Of a DNA stretch of 5,088 bases, positions 1 through 5,088 are shown in pieces. Under the pieces are notes generated by a model, which saw nothing but the letters and a program-made list of their open reading frames with translations, had not been told where the DNA came from and did not search any database. Origin of the DNA: Acidobacteriota bacterium (lineage in GTDB: Bacteria; Actinomycetota; Acidimicrobiia; Spongiisociales; UBA5794); the NCBI GenBank assembly GCA_004356175.1, contig SMXV01000068.1:1-5088 (forward strand). The letters run 5' to 3'. Position 1 is the first letter of the stretch, and each line of letters opens with the position of its first letter. Both the position numbers and the translations under genes were made by a program.

Positions 1-512
1 ACGGCCACAGCCTCGGCGGCCTTCAGGCAGCCGGCTACCTGCTCTCTGGCACGAATCCGCAGCCTAACGTCGCCATTCTCTCAGCCCCTGCAATGGACGC
101 TGTTGTACCAAAGGTAAAGCGGGTCGCTGCAGCGGTCTTCTCCCGCATTGCGCCAACTCTTGCGGTCAACAACAGTATCCGAGGCGAGCAACTCTCGAAG
201 GATCCTCAAGTTGGAGAGGCCTATTTCGCCGACCCGCTGGTCCAGGTCAAGGCCACAGCGCGCATCGCTCAGGCCATTTTCGATGAACAGGCAGAGCTTG
301 CCCCCCAACTCGGAGACATTGCCACACCAACCCTTGTAATTCACGGTGCCGAGGATCCGTTGGTACCACCGTCAGCAAGTGCGCCGCTTGCACAATCCGA
401 GGGGGTCGAGCGCCGCCTCTACCCAACGCTCCGTCACGAGATTCACAACGAACGCGAGGGAGCGGACGTTATGGGCGATGTTGGCGACTGGATCGAATCC
501 AAGGTGCTGTAG
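1..512 (+). CDS. Alpha/beta hydrolase, monoacylglycerol lipase / S33 type (5' end missing)
   Basis: This is the C-terminal part of a serine hydrolase. The start lies upstream of the window; the readable frame begins at base 3 and gives 169 residues to a TAG stop. The frame opens on the nucleophile elbow GHSLGG, with the catalytic Ser at visible residue 3. The acid is Asp118 in HGAEDPLVP and the base is His145 in LRHEIHNE, so the triad is complete. The segment LSKDPQVGEAYFADPLV (residues 64-80) and the HEIHNE ending followed by a DWIES helix are typical of the Hydrolase_4 (lysophospholipase / monoacylglycerol lipase) family. Such enzymes cleave fatty-acyl esters in the cytosol or at the membrane. 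The exact substrate cannot be read from this part. The gene converges on add with a 25-base gap. Family assignment is firm; monoacylglycerol specificity is inference. Confidence 0.88.
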   Translation, partial: GHSLGGLQAAGYLLSGTNPQPNVAILSAPAMDAVVPKVKRVAAAVFSRIAPTLAVNNSIRGEQLSKDPQVGEAYFADPLVQVKATARIAQAIFDEQAELAPQLGDIATPTLVIHGAEDPLVPPSASAPLAQSEGVERRLYPTLRHEIHNEREGADVMGDVGDWIESKVL

Positions 513-537
513 TTCCTCTCACCACAGCAAATAGCGC

Positions 538-1572
538 TCAGCCTCTGATCGCGGCAATCAGAGTTCTGCGACGATCCCAGTCACCGAAACCCGACTCAAG
601 AGCCGCGATCGTTACCGCTCGCAGATCGTCCTCATCGAGTCCGAAGACCTCAGCCACCAGGTGATACTCGTCGGACATCGAAACTCCGGACATGAGGCGA
701 TTGTCTGTGTTGATCGAGACGTTGAAACCCGCCCTGTACAACGCGCCGAAGGGATGATCCGAGGCTTCAAGCCACGAGCCCGTATGAAGACTCGAGGTCA
801 CCGCAACCTCAAGCGGTACACGGTGGTCGCGGACCTGGTTTGCAAAAGATCCAAGGCTCTCAATCCGCCCACTTTCAACCGTGACATCCTGCACAATGCT
901 CGTGCCGTGCCCGATACGTTGCGCACCACACAGGACAATGGCACGCCACATCGAGTTCGGTCCTTCGCTCTCTCCTGCGTGGATTGTGAGACCGAGTCCA
1001 GCTCTCCTGGCAACGCGACACGCCTCAAGGTGATCTTCGGGTGGGTATCCCTTCTCAGGTCCTGCAAGATCGAAGGCAACAAGCCCTCTACCGACGTAAC
1101 GACTTGCTGCTGTAGCAACCTCCACAGAATCCGTGCGGTGACGCAGGGCAGTTGCGATCGTGTAGATGACAATTTCCGACTCCCGCGCGGCACGGTCAAA
1201 TCCGTCGAGCATTGCTTCGATCACAGCCTCGTGCGATAGTCCTTGAGCCGTGGACAGCGACGGCGCGTATCTGATCTCAGCGTACACGACTCCATCCCTG
1301 GCAAGATCGACTCCCGCTTCATACGCCACACGAGAAAGCGCGACCTCAGACTGCAGAACCGCAACGGTCTGATCAAATGCTGCAAGATACGTAACAAGGG
1401 ATCCGGCGTCGCCCTGGTGGAACCATGACGCCAAGTCCTCAGGATTCGATGCCGGAAGGCCCCGATACCCGGTCTCGTCGGCCAGCTCGAGAACCGTCTG
1501 CGGTCGCATCCCTCCGTCAAGGTGATCGTGCAGGACTGCCTTGGGCAGACTTTCGATCGTGTGCATCTCCAT
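538..1572 (-). CDS. add: Adenosine deaminase
   Basis: A 344-residue zinc hydrolase of the amidohydrolase superfamily, converting adenosine (and probably deoxyadenosine) to inosine plus ammonia in cytosolic purine salvage. The metal and catalytic sites are all visible: HxH zinc ligands His15 and His17 in HDHLDGG, third zinc His198 and the catalytic Glu201 in IHAGES, catalytic His222 in RIGHGTS, and zinc Asp290 in INTDNRLMSG. The residue after Asp290 is Asn, where mammalian enzymes have a second Asp; I recall NTDN in actinobacterial Add proteins, so I do not treat it as a defect. Length matches the family. The start is ATG 1572, because an in-frame TAG lies at 1584-1582. A second in-frame ATG (codon 3, at 1566) is possible. 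A GAGGAG sits 15 bases upstream, too far for a normal ribosome site. The gene is divergent from yqgE and convergent with the hydrolase, so it is probably transcribed alone. Confidence 0.95.
   Translation of the reverse strand: MEMHTIESLPKAVLHDHLDGGMRPQTVLELADETGYRGLPASNPEDLASWFHQGDAGSLVTYLAAFDQTVAVLQSEVALSRVAYEAGVDLARDGVVYAEIRYAPSLSTAQGLSHEAVIEAMLDGFDRAARESEIVIYTIATALRHRTDSVEVATAASRYVGRGLVAFDLAGPEKGYPPEDHLEACRVARRAGLGLTIHAGESEGPNSMWRAIVLCGAQRIGHGTSIVQDVTVESGRIESLGSFANQVRDHRVPLEVAVTSSLHTGSWLEASDHPFGALYRAGFNVSINTDNRLMSGVSMSDEYHLVAEVFGLDEDDLRAVTIAALESGFGDWDRRRTLIAAIRG
543..563. terminator. Candidate hairpin between convergent genes
   Basis: A perfect 7-bp inverted repeat, CTCTGAT / ATCAGAG, with a 7-base loop. 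It lies 31 bases past the hydrolase stop and inside the last codons of add. No T-run follows on either strand, so it is not a canonical intrinsic terminator. It could still slow or end transcription from the left gene, since no better hairpin was noticed in the short convergent gap. It may equally be coincidence within add codons. Confidence 0.22.
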
Positions 1573-1578
1573 ACCAGG

Positions 1579-1584
1579 ACGCTA
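1579..1584 (-). promoter_or_regulatory. Candidate -10 box for a leaderless add transcript
   Basis: On the minus strand TAGCGT (TANNNT) is followed by six bases and then the add ATG. That spacing would place the transcription start at or beside the A of the ATG, as in leaderless actinobacterial mRNAs. The -35 side is weak: GTGACT lies 20 bases further upstream. This is a motif match only. It gains some weight because add has no well-spaced Shine-Dalgarno sequence and rnhB shows the same layout. Confidence 0.25.
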
Positions 1585-1659
1585 CATCTCCTCGGGACCA
1601 CACGAGTCACGAAACGCGCAATTCAATGGCGGCGCGGTGCATGTTGGTGGCACAATGGC

Positions 1660-1749
1660 ATGATGACACAGCCAGCAACACCATCGAACTCAATTCGGTT
1701 CTCCTCAACGGCGTTCTTCGTCTGCTCCCCGATGGAGGACGGGCTGTGA
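1660..1749 (+). CDS. Possible short upstream ORF coupled to yqgE (29 codons)
   Basis: Tandem ATG ATG codons open a 29-residue frame (MMTQPATPSNS...) whose TGA stop overlaps the GTG start of the yqgE-like gene by four bases (GTGA). A weak GGTGG lies nine bases before the first ATG. The overlap is the arrangement used for translational coupling and recurs further down this cluster. However, the peptide is rich in Ser, Thr and Pro, has no recognisable domain, and does not show the runs of one amino acid expected of an attenuation leader. It may be a chance frame in the 5' leader. Confidence 0.18.
   Translation: MMTQPATPSNSIRFSSTAFFVCSPMEDGL
1734..1738 (+). promoter_or_regulatory. Ribosome binding site fixing the yqgE start
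   Basis: GGAGG stands seven bases before GTG 1746. It is the best placed Shine-Dalgarno sequence in the window. It decides for the GTG start over the much longer open frame that reaches back into the region antisense to add. Confidence 0.75.
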
Positions 1750-2291
1750 GCTTCACCGTGGATCCGTATACAGGATGTTTCCTGGTGGCGACCCCCATCA
1801 TTACTTCACCGCCGTTTTGGCGCACCGTGATATTCGTATTGACGCACGACGAGGATGGCACGGTTGGCGTGATACTCAACACACCCACCGAGCTCGCAGC
1901 GGAGAACTACATCGAGGGTGTAACGGGAAGACTTTCAGCCCCCGAGCTCGTGTTCATCGGAGGCCCCGTACAGCCGGAAACAGCAATTGCGGTCGCCCGG
2001 CCGGGGACGTCCGATTCTGTGGACACAATCGCCGATTCGGGCATCGGAACCGTCGACCTCACTGCGAATCTTGAGTTCCTACACGATCTGAGAATCTTCG
2101 CAGGATACGCGGGGTGGGACTCCCAGCAGCTCGCGTCGGAGATGCAGGAGGGCGCTTGGTGGGTAGTTCGCTGCGATCCGAGTGAGGTGTTCACCGACGA
2201 AATCGAAGACATGTGGCGGAGATGCGTCCAGCGGGCGCCGGGAAACATCCCCCTGTATCGAACCTATCCAGCGGACCCGACAGAAAACTGA
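1746..2291 (+). CDS. YqgE/AlgH family protein (UPF0301)
   Basis: A 181-residue cytosolic protein of the YqgE/AlgH (DUF179) family, whose usual length is about 185. Signature blocks appear in order: the N-terminal GCFLVATPIITSPPFWRTVI (residues 10-29), GTVGVILNTPTEL (38-50), FIGGPVQ (70-76), then RIFAGYAGWDSQQLASE (116-132) with a following WWVV, and the closing FTDEIEDMW (149-157). There is no signal peptide or membrane segment. The family's molecular function is not established; the AlgH name comes from an alginate-regulation study in Pseudomonas and should not be carried over here. GTG 1746 is chosen because GGAGG lies seven bases upstream and because family proteins begin a few residues before the GxFLVA block. 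It heads the rightward cluster, with 44 bases before the rnhB GTG. Family assignment is secure and function unknown. Confidence 0.93.
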   Translation: MSFTVDPYTGCFLVATPIITSPPFWRTVIFVLTHDEDGTVGVILNTPTELAAENYIEGVTGRLSAPELVFIGGPVQPETAIAVARPGTSDSVDTIADSGIGTVDLTANLEFLHDLRIFAGYAGWDSQQLASEMQEGAWWVVRCDPSEVFTDEIEDMWRRCVQRAPGNIPLYRTYPADPTEN

Positions 2292-2296
2292 ACCGA

Positions 2297-2314
2297 GTGG
2301 TCCGCATGGACCGC
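2297..2314 (+). repeat. Hairpin between yqgE and rnhB
   Basis: GTGGTCC and GGACCGC can pair as a 7-bp stem (one G-U pair) around a GCAT loop, starting five bases after the yqgE stop. No T-run follows, so it is unlikely to be a full terminator. It might mark the 3' end of yqgE mRNA or influence expression of the downstream genes. Short stems of this size also occur by chance. Confidence 0.25.
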
Positions 2315-2323
2315 CGTGAACGA

Positions 2324-2329
2324 TAACCT
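2324..2329 (+). promoter_or_regulatory. Candidate -10 box for rnhB
   Basis: TAACCT (TANNNT) is followed by six bases and then GTG 2336. No Shine-Dalgarno sequence is visible before rnhB, so initiation on a leaderless mRNA from an internal promoter would explain the context. No convincing -35 box lies at 16-18 bases. The geometry equals that at add. Confidence 0.22.
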
Positions 2330-2335
2330 TTGCAA

Positions 2336-3034
2336 GTGACCAAGACTGTTCCGCGCTTACGTCCCTCCCTCGTGGGGCGAGCGCCTGGCACTCTATACGA
2401 AACTGAGTTGTGGCACGACGGCAAGGACTTCGTCGTGGGGATCGACGAAGTCGGGCGGGGGGCGTGGGCCGGTCCACTAACGCTTGGCGCGGTCGTGATT
2501 CCGCGGGACCACCGCGTGAATAAGATTCGAGACTCCAAACAGCTCACTGAGACAGAACGAGGGGCCCTTGTCGACCGCATCAAGGACTGGGCAACCCACT
2601 GGTCGGTCGGTCATGTGTCTGCTGCGGAGTGCGACGCCATTGGAATGTCGCAGGCCCAACAACTCGGTGCGAAACGAGCGATCGCGGGACTCGGAATCGA
2701 TCCCGATCATGTGCTTGTCGATGGACCATGGAATTTTGTCGGCGGACCCAATGTGACGACCATCGTCAAGGGCGACACCATCTCCCTCAGTATCGCTGCG
2801 GCATCAATCATCGCGAAGGTCACGCGCGACGCAATGATGAGAGATGCCGCGCAGACATTTCCGTGGTACGCCTTTGCCTCCAACAAGGGCTACCCATGCA
2901 TCAGACATCGATCTGCGCTGCGGGCCGTTGGGCCATCAACCATCCACCGAAGGTCATGGGCATTCATGGACGGGTTGCCCTGGTCAGGAATCGAGGGTTG
3001 CGATAACGACCAAAGTCCACCTACGTTGTTCTGA
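2336..3034 (+). CDS. rnhB: Ribonuclease HII
   Basis: A 232-residue cytosolic endonuclease that cuts the RNA strand of RNA-DNA hybrids and the 5' side of single ribonucleotides in DNA, starting ribonucleotide excision repair. Counting from GTG 2336, the DEDD metal-binding residues are Asp37 and Glu38 in GIDEVGRGAWAGPL, Asp129 in LVDGPW, and Asp147 in VKGD. Other family marks are RDSKQL (65-70), IAAASIIAKVTRD (153-165), NKGYP with Tyr186 and a nearby His191, and an IHRRSW ending. The GRG motif and the Tyr are the residues that recognise the RNA-DNA junction in characterised RNase HII. An in-frame TAA at 2324 limits the start to TTG 2330 or GTG 2336; neither has a Shine-Dalgarno sequence, and GTG is preferred as the commoner codon. 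The roughly 35-residue N-terminal lead is usual in actinobacteria. Its stop overlaps the next ATG (TGATG). Confidence 0.95.
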   Translation: MTKTVPRLRPSLVGRAPGTLYETELWHDGKDFVVGIDEVGRGAWAGPLTLGAVVIPRDHRVNKIRDSKQLTETERGALVDRIKDWATHWSVGHVSAAECDAIGMSQAQQLGAKRAIAGLGIDPDHVLVDGPWNFVGGPNVTTIVKGDTISLSIAAASIIAKVTRDAMMRDAAQTFPWYAFASNKGYPCIRHRSALRAVGPSTIHRRSWAFMDGLPWSGIEGCDNDQSPPTLF

Positions 3035-3888
3035 TGTACTTCCAAGGAATACCGTTGCCGGTTGAAGACATTATCGACGTCGACGATGTGACCGCGAGCG
3101 ATATAGCGTGGGTGGTACTCATCGCTATCGCTGCGGTGGTTGCCGCCATCGTCTCACGCAAGATTCTGAAACGGTGGCTAGGAACTCTTGACGGCATGAC
3201 GCAAGCCACGGTCGGTCTGCTAACGCGAACTCTGTCCGGGTTGATTCTTCTCACCGGCGCCGTTGTTGCCCTTCCACTACTCGGATTCAGCGCTCAACCG
3301 CTTCTGATTGTGCTCATCTTCCTCGCTGTGCTCGTGTTCTTTGCCGGCCAACCGCTCATGGCTAGCTATGCCGCGGGTCTGATTCTGCAGGCACGCGGAC
3401 CGTTCACCGTCGGTGACATCATCGAGCACGAGTCCCTGATTGGGGCGGTCCTCGAAACCAACAACCGAACCACCATCATCGACTCGCCCAAGGGCGAGCG
3501 AATCGCAATTCCGAACGTCGCGATACTGGCGAGTCCAATCATAAATTGGACAACGTTGGGGGTGCGACGAACGACCGTTAGCGTGGGGGTTGCTTATGGC
3601 ACCGATCTCGACCTGGCAGTCGATGTCGTCACGCGGGCGGTCCAGGATCTTACCAACGTCAAATCGGATCCTTCTCCGGTCGTCGGTGTTGCCTCGTTCG
3701 ACGAGTCCTCCGTTAGAATTCAGGTCTGGTGCTGGCATCTGCCCACATACATGGATGAGTTTCTTGCGAGAGACGAGATAATTCGTTCTATCTCGCGAGC
3801 GCTGGCCGAGAATGGAATCGTTATCGCGTTTCCGCAACGAGACGTATGGCTACGCACGTCTCCGGACGATTCGACCGAATCGCCGTGA
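3034..3888 (+). CDS. MscS-family mechanosensitive ion channel protein
   Basis: A 284-residue membrane protein, close to the 286 of E. coli MscS, probably opening under membrane tension to release solutes in osmotic downshock. Hydrophobic segments lie at about residues 24-40, 66-83 and 88-105, followed by an amphipathic stretch at 106-121. Basic residues after the first segment (SRKILKRW) suit a cytoplasmic loop. The beta domain is clear: GPFTVGDIIEH (122-132), GAVLETNNRTTIIDSPKGERIAIPN (137-161), then PIINWT (168-173). The C-terminal cage ends in GIVIAFPQRDVW (261-272), matching the family's gI-ipfPQ motif. The third membrane segment is unusual: it lacks most of the small residues that pack the MscS pore. 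Start ATG 3034 overlaps the rnhB stop by one base and has no Shine-Dalgarno sequence, implying translational coupling. Family is secure; true mechanosensitivity is inferred. Confidence 0.9.
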   Translation: MYFQGIPLPVEDIIDVDDVTASDIAWVVLIAIAAVVAAIVSRKILKRWLGTLDGMTQATVGLLTRTLSGLILLTGAVVALPLLGFSAQPLLIVLIFLAVLVFFAGQPLMASYAAGLILQARGPFTVGDIIEHESLIGAVLETNNRTTIIDSPKGERIAIPNVAILASPIINWTTLGVRRTTVSVGVAYGTDLDLAVDVVTRAVQDLTNVKSDPSPVVGVASFDESSVRIQVWCWHLPTYMDEFLARDEIIRSISRALAENGIVIAFPQRDVWLRTSPDDSTESP

Positions 3889-5069
3889 TACACGAACTGG
3901 TTCCCGGTCAACCCGACCCTCTCGATTTTCTCGCCATAGATCTTCTGCTCGACGGCGAAGAAACACTTCTACGCGACACGGTGCGCCAGTTCGTGTCCGA
4001 CAAGGTGGCTCCGCATATCGCTGACTGGTGGGACGAAGGCTTGTTTCCACGCGACCTTGTCCCACAGATGGGCGAACTTGGTCTTCTCGGTATGCATCTC
4101 GAGGGGTACGGTTGTGCCGGTACGAGCGCAGTCGCCTACGGTCTTGCATGCACCGAACTTGAAGCCGGAGACTCCGGCATTCGTAGCTTCGTCTCTGTTC
4201 AGACCTCGCTTGCGATGTATCCGATCTGGGCATTCGGCTCTGAACAACAGAAACGTAGATGGCTACCCCCAATGGCGGCAGGCGAACTGATCGGGTGTTT
4301 TGGGCTCACCGAGGTTGACTCAGGATCCGATCCAGGTGCGATGACAACAACTGCCGCGCGAAAGGGGGAGGGCTGGGTTCTCAACGGATCGAAGATGTGG
4401 ATCACGAACGGATCGATCGCCGATCTCGCAATCGTGTGGGCGATGACGGATGACGGAATGTGCGGTTTCATTGTTCCGACGGATTCGGAGGGTTTCTCTG
4501 CGACCCCGATCAAACGGAAAATGTCACTGCGGGCCTCAGACACCAGCGAGCTCGTATTCACAGATGTCGAATTGGGTCCAGACTCGATCTTGCCAAACGT
4601 CAGAGGCCTCAAGGGCCCACTGTCATGTCTCAACGAGGCACGGTTTGGGATCATGTTCGGTGCCGTGGGCGCCGCCCGCTCCTGCTACGAGTCAGCGCTC
4701 GCGTATTCCATCGATCGGGAACAGTTCGGAAGGCCGATTGCATCGTTCCAGCTCACCCAGAAGAAGCTTGTGGAGATGATGGTTGGTGTCAACAACGGGA
4801 TGCTGCTCGCCCTTCACCTCGGAAGAAAGCGAGACGAGGGCACACTGGCATCCGAACATGTCAACTATGGCAAGTACACCAACGTCGCGATGGCATTGGG
4901 GGTCGCGAGGGAGGCACGGACGATTCTCGGTGCCAACGGAATAACGCTTGACTATCCCGTAATCCGGCACATGAACAACCTCGAGTCCGTGTACACGTAT
5001 GAGGGAACGAACGAGATCCACACGCTGATTCTCGGAGAAGCAATCACCGGACTTTCGGCTTTCACGTGA
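3885..5069 (+). CDS. gcdH: Glutaryl-CoA dehydrogenase (acyl-CoA dehydrogenase family)
   Basis: An FAD enzyme that oxidises and decarboxylates glutaryl-CoA to crotonyl-CoA and CO2, passing electrons to ETF, in lysine, tryptophan and aromatic-acid breakdown. Counting from GTG 3885 (394 residues), the catalytic base is Glu373 in YTYEGTNEIH. The residues that set glutaryl specificity in human GCDH (Glu87, Arg94, Ser98) appear with identical spacing as Glu93, Arg100 and Ser104 in ELEAGDSGIRSFVS. Further family blocks are GYGCAG (74-79), CFGLTEVDSGSDP (138-150), MWITNG (171-176), REQFGRPI (278-285) and the closing ILGEAITGL. GTG 3885 makes a four-base GTGA overlap with the mscS stop, as at the next junction. 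ATG 3846 is an alternative giving 407 residues and a 43-base overlap. Neither has a clear Shine-Dalgarno sequence. The enzyme is complete with no missing key residue seen. Confidence 0.93.
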   Translation: MIHELVPGQPDPLDFLAIDLLLDGEETLLRDTVRQFVSDKVAPHIADWWDEGLFPRDLVPQMGELGLLGMHLEGYGCAGTSAVAYGLACTELEAGDSGIRSFVSVQTSLAMYPIWAFGSEQQKRRWLPPMAAGELIGCFGLTEVDSGSDPGAMTTTAARKGEGWVLNGSKMWITNGSIADLAIVWAMTDDGMCGFIVPTDSEGFSATPIKRKMSLRASDTSELVFTDVELGPDSILPNVRGLKGPLSCLNEARFGIMFGAVGAARSCYESALAYSIDREQFGRPIASFQLTQKKLVEMMVGVNNGMLLALHLGRKRDEGTLASEHVNYGKYTNVAMALGVAREARTILGANGITLDYPVIRHMNNLESVYTYEGTNEIHTLILGEAITGLSAFT

Positions 5070-5088
5070 CCGAGGTCAGGCTCGTCCT
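5066..5088 (+). CDS. Start of a downstream gene (cut by the window edge)
   Basis: A GTG overlaps the gcdH stop by four bases (GTGA) and opens a frame reading MTEVRLV to the edge. The overlap repeats the mscS/gcdH junction, which supports a real start. Seven codons are too few to identify the product. In other bacteria gcdH is often next to a CaiB/BaiF CoA-transferase or other acyl-CoA genes, so such a gene is a reasonable guess but not shown here. Confidence 0.5.

Larger units (their letters stand above)
1573..1745. promoter_or_regulatory. Divergent intergenic region between add and yqgE
   Basis: About 170 bases separate the start of add (leftward) from the start of the yqgE-like gene (rightward). 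Promoters for both units are expected here because no other upstream gap is available. No strong paired -35/-10 box is evident on either strand. It contains a TANNNT box abutting add, a possible short upstream ORF before yqgE, and the yqgE ribosome site. Two rightward frames are open across it, but neither resembles a known protein, so it is treated as mostly regulatory. Confidence 0.55.

Noticed and set aside
661..1239. A 192-codon plus-strand frame antisense to add
   Set aside because: It lies wholly inside a clearly identified adenosine deaminase, shows no family motif and has a low-complexity, Arg/Cys/Ser-rich composition typical of a shadow frame.
1425..1745. Upstream extension of the YqgE/AlgH protein to an ATG at 1425
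   Set aside because: It would overlap add by about 150 bases on the opposite strand, adds 107 residues foreign to the family, and a well placed GGAGG marks GTG 1746.
2297..2314. Intrinsic terminator between yqgE and rnhB
   Set aside because: The stem is short and no T-run follows; kept only as a hairpin.
3277..3837. A 186-codon minus-strand frame inside the MscS-like gene
   Set aside because: Opposite to a gene with unmistakable MscS motifs; its product is charged, without recognisable domain, and has no ribosome site.
4460..4951. A 163-codon plus-strand frame inside gcdH
   Set aside because: Shadow of gcdH in another frame; no motif, and gcdH catalytic and FAD-site residues account for the region.
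5066..5088. Naming the right-edge gene a CaiB/BaiF CoA-transferase
   Set aside because: Only seven codons are visible; the neighbourhood makes it plausible but the sequence gives no evidence.
1..5088. Mobile element, phage remnant, defence system, CRISPR or tRNA
   Set aside because: I found no transposase or integrase motif, no direct-repeat array, no terminal repeats and no cloverleaf; every large frame belongs to a familiar core or metabolic family.

Overview
The window is ordinary bacterial chromosomal DNA, moderately GC-rich by eye, densely coding, with few intergenic gaps. Three things point to an actinobacterium: the adenosine deaminase of the HDHLDGG type, the RNase HII with a GRGAWAGPL motif, and the use of GTG starts. 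A lineage such as Acidimicrobiia is possible, but nothing here settles it. No mobile element, CRISPR array, tRNA or rRNA is visible.

Layout. The left edge (1-512, +) holds the last 169 codons of an alpha/beta hydrolase of the monoacylglycerol lipase / serine aminopeptidase S33 type, cut just before its GHSLGG nucleophile elbow. It converges on add (538-1572, -), an adenosine deaminase. The divergent gap at 1573-1745 must hold the promoters of add and of the rightward cluster.

Rightward cluster (+). This runs yqgE/algH-like (1746-2291), rnhB for RNase HII (2336-3034), an MscS-family channel (3034-3888), glutaryl-CoA dehydrogenase gcdH (3885-5069), and the first codons of another gene (5066 onward). 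From rnhB onward the genes overlap by 1 or 4 bases (TGATG, GTGA, GTGA), which is the signature of a translationally coupled operon. The products do not form one pathway: a protein of unknown function, a genome-maintenance nuclease, an osmotic channel and a catabolic flavoenzyme. The cluster is best read as a co-transcribed housekeeping group leading into a glutaryl-CoA (lysine, tryptophan or aromatic degradation) segment that continues beyond the right edge.

I do not see convincing evidence of a new biological system. The observations most worth a second look are: (a) the MscS-like pore helix, where glycine and alanine packing positions appear filled by bulky residues and a proline sits at the usual glycine kink; (b) a shared TANNNT-N6-start geometry at add and rnhB, the two genes without well-placed Shine-Dalgarno sequences, suggesting leaderless transcripts; (c) a possible 29-codon upstream ORF ending in a GTGA overlap with yqgE; and (d) a roughly twofold excess of GATC.
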